Assembly (NCBI RefSeq): GCF_047948215.1 | Contig: NC_134455.1 | Location: forward strand, 309,398,147-309,462,146 | DNA length: 64,000 nt | Reading direction: 5' to 3' | Source of the DNA: Lycorma delicatula | Lineage: Eukaryota > Arthropoda > Insecta > Hemiptera > Fulgoridae | Shown: one piece after another, positions 48,210-60,139 of the stretch | How the letters are laid out: each line of letters starts with the position of its first letter | Numbering within the stretch: the first letter of the stretch is position 1 | Translations under genes and position numbers: made by a program | The notes under the pieces: model-generated | Seen by the model: only the letters and a program-made list of their open reading frames with translations | What the model was told of the DNA's origin: nothing | The model's database searches: none

Positions 48210-48800
48210 AGAAGGAGTGTTACAAATCAGGGTTTGAAAGAGCGAGCGGTTAATTCTTAAAAGGGAAGGGGTAGGGACGATTAGGTGCCGCGTGTCAAGA
48301 TAACGCCCATAGAATCCAGTACAGGAAATGGAACACAAAATATTTACCCGCAGCAGTGAGGCGGAATTTAATGACAAGAAAATCAATGAGTGTTTCGCAT
48401 AAAAACCGAAGAATAAGTGTGTAATGTATTTAGCTAAATAAAGCTTGTTATCAGCGCGGTTTGATAAGTTGGTGCGACTAATACTCCTGACTGATATTTT
48501 GCTGGCGAGAGAAGTTTTCTTCATTTCCTTTTCCCCACAAGATGTCAGTACTCATATCTCTCGCCATTCTTTCGGCTTATTCAGACCCTGTCTGTTTCCC
48601 GATAAGAGTACATTGTCACAAGTCGGGCAAAAATGAGAAACATTTTCTAAAGTTTTCACTGCTTTTAATAACAGATAATGTCAGAGAGCATATTGGGTGT
48701 TATCAGCGTGACAGCGTTCCAACTTTTAAGTAGGGACTAGTAACCGTATTGAAACCATATTTAACATCACGTCACGTCACTTCCTCTACCTCCTGCTTAC
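48210..48800. promoter_or_regulatory. GC-richer block, candidate regulatory element
   Basis: Contains gaaggggtagggacgattag, gtgccgcgtgtcaagataac, cggtttgataagttggtgcg and tgctggcgagagaag. Overlapping frames of 60-130 codons on both strands (for example minus 48524-48138) show no domain, which is what composition alone would produce. A role for dve is inferred from position only. Confidence 0.25.
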
Positions 48801-48809
48801 AAGATTCTC

Positions 48810-51800
48810 ACAAGTATTCTTGAAAAATTGAGGTGAAACACAAAACAAAAAAAAACAAAAAACGTATGCTATCCATTTATATATTCGAAGAAAACTCTAA
48901 TTGTCTTAGAGCGAAGCACTATCTTATTGTAAAAACTTAATAAATCCGTAATTGAAGTCATTCATTTTCTACCGCAAGTACAACTTCAGATGAAACGACA
49001 AGAAATTGTAGATTAATTACTTCAAAACGTCATAATGTTATATTCAATGTTACGCGGTTTATACTGAATAAATCATACATGCATCGGCCTCTTTCGTAAA
49101 ATGGACTAATTGTTTCTTTTATTCTGAAATTATCGAAGGTTTTATAAGTTAAATTAAAAACGATATAAAAGTAATAGGATAAAAAATAAAATTAATACTT
49201 CCGGTAAAATAGTTTAATACGGCCCGAGTGTTGGCGATTTAAGTTATACGAAGTTCATAAAAAATGTTATTAATACAGAATAAGGTTTATAGAGTTACAC
49301 TAAATCCATTCATAAATATCTATTAAATAAGTAATATTAATACTTAATAAGTTCAGTTTTTTTAACGAATAAGATTCTACATTATGGGGCTTTACGAACT
49401 TTTCTACCAAATAATTACTTTTTCATAAAAATATTTTGTACTTTATCATTCTGGATTAAATTTTTCTAACTTATAAACAAGAATAAAATATAAAAGCAAA
49501 TAAATTTCGGCCACAAAACTGTTTAACTGTTTTTTTTGTTTTTGTTAACTGTTTAATATTTCACTTATATACAAAATTTAGTTCATACACATTATATTAA
49601 TACAAGTAATTTCAAGAAGTTTCGTTTTAATCAAGTCAGAGATGATGGATACAGATTTCTATGCTATATAGCGTCACTATAACCAAAGTTATTCTATTAT
49701 TTTTTTAATATTTTAAAAGTTTAGTTAAAAGGGTAACCAGCTAAAATCCTCTAAATAAACTCATTCTGCAGATAATTAATCGAAACAATTTTTTCCACCT
49801 TTTATATTTTTTTTTATGGAATGCTGGATATAATAAATTAAATTTTCTATACACAATCAAAAAGGGTTTCTGATTTTTTTGTTGTAAAATACTACTGCTT
49901 ATCGATTACCCTTTTGCCATAAAAATTTAAACAAATTAATTTTTACATTAAGACAATTTTCGGAATTCATCTGTTGTTTTTTAATACCATCGTGTTTTTT
50001 TTTAATAAGGTCTAAAATTATCGACTGTATTAAAATATATATATATATATAAAATTTAATTATTTAATTTTTTTAAATATTTAGAACAATACAGTTGATA
50101 ATAATAGATGCATGAATTACTGAAGCCGAATTCATAAAAGTTGTAAAAAAGTATTTCCCAAAAAGAAAGAGAAATGTGGGAAGACCAAAGAAACTGAAAA
50201 AACAAGTTATAATAATATCTAAACGGGTAATAGAACAATTTCTAAGCGTCATACTTGAAAAGAAACAAAAGGAGAAACTAAAATGATAAATTAACTTAAA
50301 ACGTTAAACGATAAAAAACTGTCAGTGATATAATCTTGTTACACGGAATTTTAAATAAAAAGTGTAACTTTTTTATATTTATCCACTCACTTAGTAAAAT
50401 TATTCAAAAAATCAACAGTACAATGTATTCTACAGTTGATTTTTTTATATTACTTTAGTGATTATAGGATTTTACGAAAAAATAAGAACAAAGAATTAAT
50501 ATCATAAAAATAAAAAAGATTTTTTCATGTATTGGCAAAGCTGTACACTAAGAAAATTATGATTAAAAATCCTACAAAGTAAACAATTTTTCAATCCTTC
50601 TTTAAATGTTGATATTTAGAAGTTAACCTAAACAAAAATATACTATCCCATAATTCGGCGCCGATTTAAAGTTAAAATTTAAAATCAGTTTTATTTTTTA
50701 TTTAAAATTTACTTTTTTAAAGTTTCGTTACAAAAATTACTTGCCCATATGATAAAAAGCGTCTCCTCGGAAAAAAAACATAAATGGAATTAACTTGCCT
50801 ATAAAAATAAAGATAAAAATAAGAGAAAGAATATGTAAAAACGACTTAAAGGGATTGATACAGAATAGGAGCTAAGCCTTATTAGAATGCAAGATGTATT
50901 ACTTTTACCTTTGATTAACGTGATGTATTTTTGTATCAGGAACTGGCAAACATTAATGTCATTTCATTAATTTTTATTTTTTTGTTAATGATTTTAATCA
51001 ATTTAAATTTAATATTCATAAGTTCTACGAAGTAGTGATCTCTGAAAAAGCGCTCATCATAGTAGAAATTGGGAAATTAAAGAATAAAAACAATATCATT
51101 TTTTTTACTACGTTTTGGTTAAAAATGTCAAAGAGTGAAGAGATTGATCATCAAGAGAGCACTGCCGAGAGAGTGAGCTAGGCTGTCCAGGCGGAAATAT
51201 TTATATTTCTCTTTGATCGATTTTTTTTAATTTTCATTTTATAGTACTTTAAATATCAGAATGAAAACAAGTCATTTATTACTGGGCAACGATATTCAAT
51301 ACAAAGAAATGATGACGGCAAAGAATTGTACAATATTTTCAAGTCGGGTAAGTAGACAGATAATTCTCAAAAAATAATTATGTAAAATAAACTTACAACA
51401 GGACTGATAGAATATCTTACTGTACAAAAGGAAAAAAGTTTTAAAATTCGATATATTACGTGAAGAACAACATCTATAATGAAATATCATAAAAAAAAAA
51501 ACGTACAGATTGAATCAAAAACTTCATCTTTTTATTGAAGGTGGTTAAAAAATATACAATTTTAGTAAAATTAAAAACATTTATGCATGATGGCTTCGAA
51601 ACAAAATGGAAAAAATTCCTTGACCTAATTTTTTTTTATGCAATCGACTCAAGTGATCTATATCATGATAACTGGGGTCCCAAGAGTTAATTAAGAATCC
51701 TTTAATGAATAAGATTAATTCATTTTGTAAATTTCTTTGAGACCTTTTTTAGCTGTTCTTAAGTGATATGTGGACAAGTATATATTTGTCAAATCAAGAC

Positions 51801-53690
51801 ATTTCGTTAATTTACATCAGTTTTATATTAATCCTGACGAACTTAAATTTAGTTTAAAAAAAATCGTTACTTAGTATTTACTTACCACTTCAGTTAAATA
51901 TGTGCAAAGCTAACAATATATTAATAATTTTATAATTATAAACCGTGAAATTCAGTTGCCTTTGAGTTTATAAATATACATAAATAGTTTTTAAATTTAT
52001 TTTCTACATAACAACAGGTTGACATTCAATAACAATTTCTTAATAGATAAATGAATTTATAGCATATGAAAATATTATCATAAAAATATTCATATCATAT
52101 CATTATTATTATTCAGATTCATATTAGTATAATTATTATTATCTAGCTTTTTCCAACTATACATGAGGTAGTTTTTACTTTTTTTTTCTAACAGATCGAT
52201 TTCAAGATCTGGAGAGATTGAGATTTTATAAGAGAAAACCAATATTCCGCAGCAACAAAGAGTATTCATTGCGAATACCGAATGACTACTCTCCCAATCA
52301 GCAGTATTTAATTTAATACAAGCTACTTCTGCATACAATAAAACCGATTTAATTACTATGGTACGGGAAAACAAATCCTAAAATGAATTAAAGATTAGAT
52401 TTGTTATACGCAAACTTTAAAATTTAAATACATATTTTAGATTTGATATAAGGGTATGATTTAAGTCATCCTATTTTGTTGATGCAGTTCAATTTTGTCA
52501 ACTATGATGACAAAAAAAAGTTTGGAATTTTATTTGAATTATTATTATACGAAATTTAATAAATTTTAATGATAGTCGCGCGGGAGTTTTAAGTATGTTA
52601 TTTAGAATTTAGTCTATTTATTTAAATGTAGCTCACAATTTGAAATTTTTTCACGAAAAATAGTTTTCATTTAATACTACTTATTTTTTTACTTTTAAAT
52701 CGGGTAATAGCAAATTTATTTTGAAAATTTGAACTACAAAAGTCAGAAATGTAACAAACATTATTGTTTTGAAATATTAATCCAAGTAATAACATTGTTT
52801 TTAGCAAAACAATTAGCTGTTATAATTTAACATGGACAAATAGGTTTATGAACTATTTCTTTAAATAAGTTTACTAACAAGCTAAAATATTTTTTGAAAT
52901 TAAATATTTTATAAAAAAGCTTTATTGTTTGTTAAAATGAGATATTAATATGAACTGGTGGTTATAAATAGGTTAGACAAACCCAGTGCTAAAAGTTTTT
53001 TTAAAAATAAAATATAAGAAATAAAAATATTGTTTTAATTTGAATTATTAATCGGAAATTTGCCAACTTTAAAATGCTAAACTTTCAAAACTAGTGAAGA
53101 TACACGCACACATACACACATCTCTTTTTAATTATGTACCAACAAAAATACTAGTGGATATTAATTATTTTTAATTCACAAGTTTCATTATCTGTGTTAT
53201 AAAATAAATTTAATGAATTTAGGAAATATTAGTTATATCTTACAAACATTAGGTTTCAAATAATGAAGTTGTACAATAGTAAAAAGCTCTGGTTAAGTGG
53301 ATTTTTTAAAATTATGTAAACAATATTTTATCTTAACAATAATAACGATTATAATATTACCTCTTATTTTCCACAAACAAGCGCGTATACCAGCTTATGT
53401 AAAATATTTATTAATAAATATAACGGTTAATAATAACTTCAAAAAAGGAGGAGGTAATGAAAGGTAAATAAATTGGATTAAAATAAATGAAATCTTTATA
53501 TATATCTTGTTTAATTTTATTTAAACTATTCGGTTCTATTTTACTTTAATGAGTACAGTAAAACCTTTAAATGATAGAATCGAATTAAATTAATTAAACT
53601 TAAAAATGAATATGAAAAAGATACTTTTTACTAGTTCTGTATTTCGGTTTGTAAGAGCTTAAAAAAGTTAAATTATTCATTAACATCATA
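48810..53690. other. AT-rich non-coding stretch
   Basis: No gene, no long repeat and no transposase similarity seen. A short TA run is at 50035-50050. Small minus-strand frames at 51296 and 52090 have no recognisable content. Confidence 0.5.
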
Positions 53691-53714
53691 CTGATTACAT
53701 AATTCTGAGGATAA

Positions 53715-54310
53715 TATGAAAGAGCGGTCGGTTTAGAGAGGTCAGAAGGTATTGTGTGCTGACTTATTCCCTCACGGTGACTTAAGGCTCTTAGCGGCAG
53801 GCAAATCCGCCTCGCTAAGAAATACCTTTACAGAATCAAAGAGCTAAATAAGATCGAGGGAATGGCTTCTTCTAAAGCCTCAACTAACGAGATTATACTG
53901 TAGAAATACTCGTGCATACGTAATAATCAGTTCGAAACCTTTTAGCTAAAGAGTAGCCGCAAAACCCTCCCGAGACGAGGCTCTTAAAAATAAACAGTGG
54001 CTTTCTTGCAGAGCTTAGCCGAGTATAGGGCGGTGAACGAGTAGTAACAGTGGATAGAGAAAGAGGTTAGTGGTGGGAGAAAGCGGCGGGGCGAGTTTTC
54101 ATTAGTCCAGAGGAGCAGATTGGAGGTGGCCGGTGGCGACTTAGCACGTGGATTACACAAGATTACCAGCGCTGGCCTGGTCAGTGCAGGTATTAACTGG
54201 TATTAGAGATCCTACTACCGGATCCATATTGCTTCCCTTAAAGCGTAGTATTTGATCGCCAACTTATAACGACTAATACATCCTCCGCACCTTGTTCTAC
54301 CCAATGAAAT
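53715..54310. promoter_or_regulatory. 600-bp GC-rich block without long ORF: candidate 5' exon/promoter or enhancer of dve
   Basis: The strongest composition shift in the upstream region (for example cttagcggcaggcaaatccg, gtgggagaaagcggcggggc, ggtggccggtggcgac). No frame of 60 codons or more on either strand, so it is not an ordinary coding exon or a fresh transposon. It holds an E-box CACGTG (54145-54150), a K50-type site GGATTA (54150-54155), AGATTA (54160-54165) and the candidate start exon at 54227-54167. Confidence 0.35.
54167..54227 (-). CDS. Candidate first coding exon of dve (unproven)
   Basis: On the minus strand an ATG at 54227-54225 has A at -3 and G at +4. It is the first Met after an in-frame TAA 13 codons upstream. 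It opens a frame reading MDPVVGSLIPVNTCTDQASA and then one base G before a GT (GTAATC) at 54166-54165. The first proven dve exon needs exactly one upstream base, and joining gives ...QASA-G-KSLPVHC. Without splicing the frame stops four codons later. The exon sits in a GC-rich block with no longer ORF. Against it: the donor is only moderate, 20 codons can be open by chance, and I cannot compare it with other dve N-termini. Confidence 0.3.
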
Positions 54311-54319
54311 TACCCGAGG

Positions 54320-55730
54320 AAGTTGTGTAAAATTTATGAATTAATTTTTGTTTTATTAATTTTGTTATACGATTTAATAAATTACGTCATACATTTATAA
54401 ACAAAGGTTAAAAATGACAAATAATTTATTTTGATATTTAGAATAATTTTATAATATTCTAATTAAAACAATGCAAAATTTTAAATGTAATATGTATTAC
54501 TATAATTTCTCCGTTTTACTGACAAAAACCGGTAAAAAAAACCTTCTGTTCAAATAACAACGATAAAAAAAAATTAAAAAAGTATATTAAAATAAAAAAA
54601 ATTACCTTTTTAGCATTCATTATAATGAAAACTCATAATTTTTTATTTATTACATGTCATATGTAATGTTTCTCTATGTATTTAATACATATGTAATTAT
54701 AAAAGCAGAATTTATTAAAATTTGTTATTTAGAATAAAATATTTTTTATTGTACATTTTACCTAAAAAACAATTTTGTTACTTTATTTATTGGCCTAATT
54801 TCGTTACATTAATATTATTTCACTTCGCGTTTCATTCTTTGGTAAACGAAAACATGCGCGCGTCACGCGAAAGGAAAATGTAAATGCTTTAATTAATAAA
54901 AATATTTCCATTAATATTAAAAACATAAGATATAACAATAACTACTGAAAATATAAGCCAACATATATATATGTGTGTGTGTGTGCGCGCGCGCGCGTGT
55001 GTGTGTGTGTGTGAAATGTTTTACCAAAAATATTTGAGTAAAATATAAGTATTTCGTCAAAAATTTAAGACTTTTTAAGATGAGAATGCCTTATTATTTT
55101 GTGGATAGTAAAAAAAGTTTTTTTAGAAACCCTTTGAGAAAAATTGGCACATAATATAACTTATGTCAAGTACATTATATAATCCGTATATAAATAAAAA
55201 CTGAAAAATAATTTAGGTTTACTAATGAATAACGTACAATGAAATGTAATATTTCATTGCTAATAGAACTAATATGAACGTTTATTAGTTACTATAGTTT
55301 AATATACTTATTTGGATATCAACAAAAATTCCGTCGATCACTTTAAATTTACAAGAATTAAATATAAGTCTATTTTTAGATTTATAAGTAAAAAAAAAAT
55401 TACTGCTAAAACATGTTCAGTGATAATATAATAAACAAGCAATTATAAAAATTTTAAATAATATTAAATGATATGAGATTAATAAAAATTCATTAATTGT
55501 AATATAATCTAGTAAGAAAAATATATAATATATATAGAATTATATAAGCCTAATAAAGATTAATGTAATATAAAATATAAATATAATTTAAAAAAATACG
55601 AAATGCTATTACAATGAAATCGATTCCTTTATCATCAAACCATCAAAATAAAAGTTATTAAATTGCTTTTAAAAATATTGTCCTATTTTTTTAATCGAAA
55701 TAAACTAATATTTAAATCTTCCTTAAAATT
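54320..55730. other. AT-rich stretch with mixed microsatellite
   Basis: A TG/CG dinucleotide repeat at about 54964-55013 (tatatatgtgtgtg, cgcgcgcg, tgtgtgtg). Otherwise nothing recognised. Confidence 0.6.
54964..55013. repeat. (TA)(TG)(CG)(TG) compound microsatellite
   Basis: TA run, TG run, ten bases of CG alternation, then TG again. Alternating purine-pyrimidine of this kind can form Z-DNA. Confidence 0.9.
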
Positions 55731-55814
55731 TATTTTTACCCACTACGGAACGGAAACGGTATCTGCATTTGGGGTAAAAAATTGTGTGTGTTTGTGTGTA
55801 CGTTTGTTACCATT

Positions 55815-56112
55815 TTCATAAAAACTACTGGACCGATTTCGATGCGGTTTTTTGCATTGCATAGATATCAATTCAGAGCAGGATCTTAGATATGTTTTAC
55901 GGTTATAGGCCACCATCGGGCGCTGCAGTAGATGCGTTTCTCTAAAACGGCTCGGTCGATTTTGATGTGGTTTTTGCATTACGTAGTTATCACTCAGAGC
56001 AGGGTTTTAGACTAGTTTTATAGATGTAGGCCACCAGGGGACGATGCAGTAGATACTTCTTTAAAAGGGTTGGGCCGATTTTGATGCGGTTATTTGCATT
56101 ACATATAAACGT
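55815..56112 (+). repeat. Tandem array of about 120-bp units
   Basis: Three imperfect units, each starting near GACCGATTTCGATGCGGT (55831), GGTCGATTTTGATGTGGT (55954) and GGCCGATTTTGATGCGGT (56073), spaced 123 and 119 bp. Each has ttttgcattgcata-like, tcagagcag and aggccacca segments. The third is truncated. This satellite-like structure is typical of the internal repeats of some insect non-autonomous transposons. Confidence 0.85.
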
Positions 56113-56184
56113 CCCACTGTTGAGCACATGCCTACTAATCTTTAAAAAGTAATAAATAAAAAATAAAATTAAAAATTAAAAATT

Positions 56185-56480
56185 GCACGATGAAAAACCT
56201 TAGACATTTTGAAATAGTTAAATAAATGTATTTTTACCTTAAAATACTCTGTGACATTGTGATATTGTTTTTAAACAATAAAATCTAAGATTTTTATTGA
56301 CCGTCGTGCGCGACCCATAGATTGTATAGATAAGCTTTAGTTATTATCATAGTTACGCACGACAGTTAATCAAAATCTTAAATTTTATTGTCTTAAAAAC
56401 AATACCATGTTACAGAGGATTATAAGGTAAAAATACATTTCTTTAATTATTTTAGGGTTTTTAAGGTCTTTTCGTCGTGG
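56185..56480. mobile_element. Foldback (long inverted repeat) element, MITE-like
   Basis: Left arm 56185-56310 and right arm 56356-56480 are imperfect reverse complements over about 125 bp, with a 45-bp spacer. The inner ends GTCGTGCG and CGCACGAC match exactly. aaatgtatttttacctta pairs with taaggtaaaaatacatttc, and tattgtttttaaacaataaa pairs with ttattgtcttaaaaacaata. No coding capacity. A transcript would fold into a hairpin of about 300 nt. Confidence 0.85.
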
Positions 56481-56489
56481 GTTTTTTAA

Positions 56490-57530
56490 ATTTTATAAAA
56501 ATAAAATTAAATTTAAATTTATAAAAATAATTTAAAATTTAAATTTATCCTGTTACAACTGTTAAATTGTTTGTTCATCAATTTATTCATTCATAAATTT
56601 TTTTATTAATATTTATTTTATTTTAATACGATTCAACTTACTACACTCATATTTAAGAAGATAAATTTATAAAATTATGAGAAAAAGGTGTCAACCCGTA
56701 TTTTACGTACAATCATGTAAACGCTGTATGGAAAAGTAAAATAAATGGAATTATTATTAATTTTAGTCAAATAAGGGTTCTTTTCTTTAATTATAAAATG
56801 TATAAATATTTGGAATAATTAAAATTATTATCAAAACAAGATTTAATAAATAAGGTTCCAATGAAAGAGATAAAGAATGAGAATATGTGGGTTAAATAAA
56901 TATAAAAAAAGAACAATAAATATTGCTTAATATTTAAGTAATAACTCACTAATATGAATATTACTTTCTTTCTTTCTTAATTAAGTTGTTAACTACTACT
57001 TGACCGATTTATTTTGTTTTAAAAATGATAAAATTGTATCTGGATTGTAGGTAGAGTTCGTTCTAAGCTTGGTAAAATGTATATAATATTTATAATAAAT
57101 ACACAATATAAAATGTATTTCTAAATAAAGAAAAACAGATTATAACTAACATAAATACGACATAATAAATTAAATATATATAATAAAAACAGTTTTATTT
57201 ATTCTTCCTTAAATAGAAGGATTACAATACAGTTTGTTGTCGCATAAAAAAAAAATTAACGATTGAACTACCTGTAGAGAATATTTTGTCAAATAGATTT
57301 GTGCGATGTTAATTCTGTAAAATATTCGAAAATATAAAGTTATACGAAAACAGTTAACATTTATTAGCTGTTGAGAATTTAGAAAATTATCGAAAACTCT
57401 ATCAGCCGATTTTGTAAGAGCGCACGTGTGTGTATATTTAAAATCACTTATTGCATATTCATTCGATGTAAATACAAAAAGTGAATTATAAAGTACGCCA
57501 ACAAATTTATATAACGTAAACAGTGGAATG
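56490..57530. other. AT-rich stretch, nothing recognised
   Basis: A minus-strand frame at 57604-57209 (131 codons) lacks any recognisable domain and covers mixed low-complexity sequence. Not called as a gene. Confidence 0.5.
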
Positions 57531-57539
57531 CAGGCGCAG

Positions 57540-58330
57540 CTTACAGTCGAATGCGGGGGTGGAGGAGCAGGGGGATGAACCTTTCTGACACGTTTAAACA
57601 GCATTCATAAGCCGATTAAATTTATTCGTTCAAAGTTGACAATAAAACGTTGATTTAGATTTGAAAGTTCACAGTCGATTAATAAAAACAACGGAGAGAT
57701 CTGTCGGTTGCGGGCACGCCGCAAGAATGCTCCCTGCTAAAAAGCTTAGCTCTTCCTTTGTTCCAGGATTTAATCTTCCGTCTGTTCACCCTTCGAGCCC
57801 CCGCGCGACCTCCGCTCCTAAAGGCAACTGGTGTTGCGATCTTTCGGCAGAATGTTGAACAAGGGCGCAAAATCTTATCACAAATCCAGCATGAAATCGC
57901 ATTAAGAGGCTTTGGTTCTTGTTCATGGCCCCCTGATTTTCTCAACCTAATCGTCACTCATACATTATTAGGTAAGTAGTTTTGTTTTGAATTTATAAAA
58001 CTTTTCGCAGGAGGGAGTGGAAAATCCTTGTTGAATAAAGCTCTTGTCTTGCGTTTAAGACGATTTTGGCCTTAGTGAACTTGTACTAATACCTTCCTTC
58101 TCTTCCATGTATTTTCTAAAATGAGATTTATCCTTTCACACTTCATTGTTTTGCAGTTCAGGCCTCCCTCCTTCCACCGGTAATAAAATATCGGGCCTGT
58201 AATGTTACTTTAAAAGGTTATTATTCAATAATCTTTGATAACGGGCGAGGTGGTTGCAAACTCCTGTTCACCCGTAACACCGTTCACTACGGCTTAGTTA
58301 CGTTGTATCGCTATATTCTTTACAGTTATT
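57540..58330. promoter_or_regulatory. GC-richer block, candidate regulatory element
   Basis: Compositionally distinct from flanks, including gtcggttgcgggcacgccgc, ccttcgagcccccgcgcgac and gggcgaggtggttgcaaac. No transposon motif. Overlapping frames on both strands are open over about 200 bp, but none resembles a known family. Confidence 0.3.
57767..57971 (+). CDS. Possible plus-strand exon (splice-site bounded, unproven)
   Basis: Preceded by a pyrimidine tract and AG (tcttcctttgttccag, ending 57766) and followed by a near-consensus donor G|GTAAGT at 57971/57972. One frame is open through all 205 bases (DLIFRLFTLRAPARPP ... NLIVTHTLLG). No family match. It would be antisense to dve. Chance co-occurrence in a GC-rich block is a real alternative. 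Confidence 0.2.
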
Positions 58331-58339
58331 TATTACAAA

Positions 58340-59762
58340 TATCAAACACAATGTTATATAAAACTAAAATAGAAAATCAACGAATAATACCTAACCTTTG
58401 ACGTTATTTAAATCTTGTTAAGATGTTTTGAATACAAAATTCAAAATATAACATATTAAAATCATTAACTAATAATACTATAATAATATTAATAATAATA
58501 ATAATAATAAAAAACATTTTTTTAAATGTAATTACGTACCATTATTGAAAATTAAAATATTTTCATATCGTGGAAAAGAAACAAGTGTATTTTTATTAGT
58601 AACAATATATCTTTATTTCTTTAAATTTTGATTACTTTTTTATTTATTGTCTAAGTTTAAAAAGCATTTATAATAAAATGTATTTAGATATATTAAAAAT
58701 GAGAAGTTAATGTACAATTATTAATTAATTAAAAGATATATAATCGTGCCTTATAGTTCTTCAAAACCAAAGAAAAAATAGTTAGGTACTTTTGTGTGCT
58801 TAGGCTACATAAATGATAATAATTATAGCAAAAAAAAAAATTAAATACAAACTTGTCAACACATCATGATTAATCTAATAGAATAATTCTTTAAAGAATC
58901 TATAATAGTTATTGGATGAAACACTGCAATTCTGACTTTTAGGATAATTTTAAAGTTATGGAACTAAAAAATGTTTTAAAATCATACCTCATTATAAAAG
59001 CTACAAATTTACCAAAGACTTCTAAAGAGTCATTAATAAATAATGATAATCAAATATTCCTTTGTAAAAATTTATATTTGTATGTAATTTTTTCCACAAA
59101 AAATACATACGAGGATCGCATAAAAAATGTTAATTAATGGCATAATTTACAAAAACTTCTCATAACATATATCAATTTAAATTTAATTCTTCTATAAATA
59201 TATTTGCAACCTCTAAATTACGCAAGTAAATAAACTAAAATTAACAGAAAGCGACAAATATCGAAAAATCTTTCTAATTATTTACTTAAAATAATTTTAA
59301 TACCATCATTTTTAATTATATTCTAAAAATATTTTTAAAGAAGAGAGCTTCCCTTATTAATTCAAAGAATGTAACCAGAGTGTATTCACAATAAGTGGTG
59401 CTATCAGTTGTTAAAATTTCTTCTATTTTTATCCTAGCAGAAAAATTTTGCCAAAACGTTAACAATTTTTTATTAAGTGAAATAGAATTTAAGATAAAAT
59501 TACCGTAGATACTGTTTATTATAATTACAATACGGTTACTAGTAAGATATTTATATTTTATACCGTAAACCATTTTTAGTTAAAATTATTTCTTTCACAT
59601 TTTTAATTTTTTTAATCTAAACCGTTCGTCATAAGTATGAAAAGTAAAGAAAAAAAGAAGAAAATTAAGGTTTATAAAAAGGATTATTTGATGCCTTATT
59701 GAAACATACGTTTATGTAAAAATGATAATAGTAATGTTAATTTAAATACGATTTACTAACTT

Positions 59763-59804
<42 letters not shown>

Positions 59805-60130
59805 CAGGCTCATTAATTCTTTAGTCACATATTATAAGTAAATGAGTGTGTATGTGTGAGCGCGCATGCACGCGTGTGTTAGTTAACATATGACCTATAC
59901 TTACAGCTTATAGAAATAAGTACTATGATAAGTAGTAATTATGCATTAAAATTAAGGCGAGTTTTTCTCTAAAGTATTATACCTATTCTAAAAATTTAAA
60001 ACCAAGCGCGTGTACTCACACACAAACACACAGATATATATATACAAATACACTCGCAAATAATATATATATATATATAATATATTTGCATACAGACTTA
60101 ATAAGGTTTAGAGCTATACATTTTACGTCA
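58340..60130. other. AT-rich stretch with TA microsatellites
   Basis: TA runs at 59766-59802 and 60033-60078, and a TAA/TAATAA run at about 58482-58510. Nothing else recognised. Confidence 0.6.
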
Positions 60131-60139
60131 AATAAAATT

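Noticed and set aside
48138..48524. 128-codon minus-strand ORF
   Set aside because: Checked as a possible dve 5' exon. There is no similarity, the Leu/Ser/Phe-rich composition looks like chance in GC-richer DNA, and no phase-compatible donor was seen.
55815..56112. CRISPR-like repeat array
   Set aside because: The units are about 120 bp, contiguous and imperfect with no spacers, and the DNA is an insect nuclear genome.
57209..57604. 131-codon minus-strand ORF
   Set aside because: No domain; it spans low-complexity and AT-rich sequence and ends without splice support.
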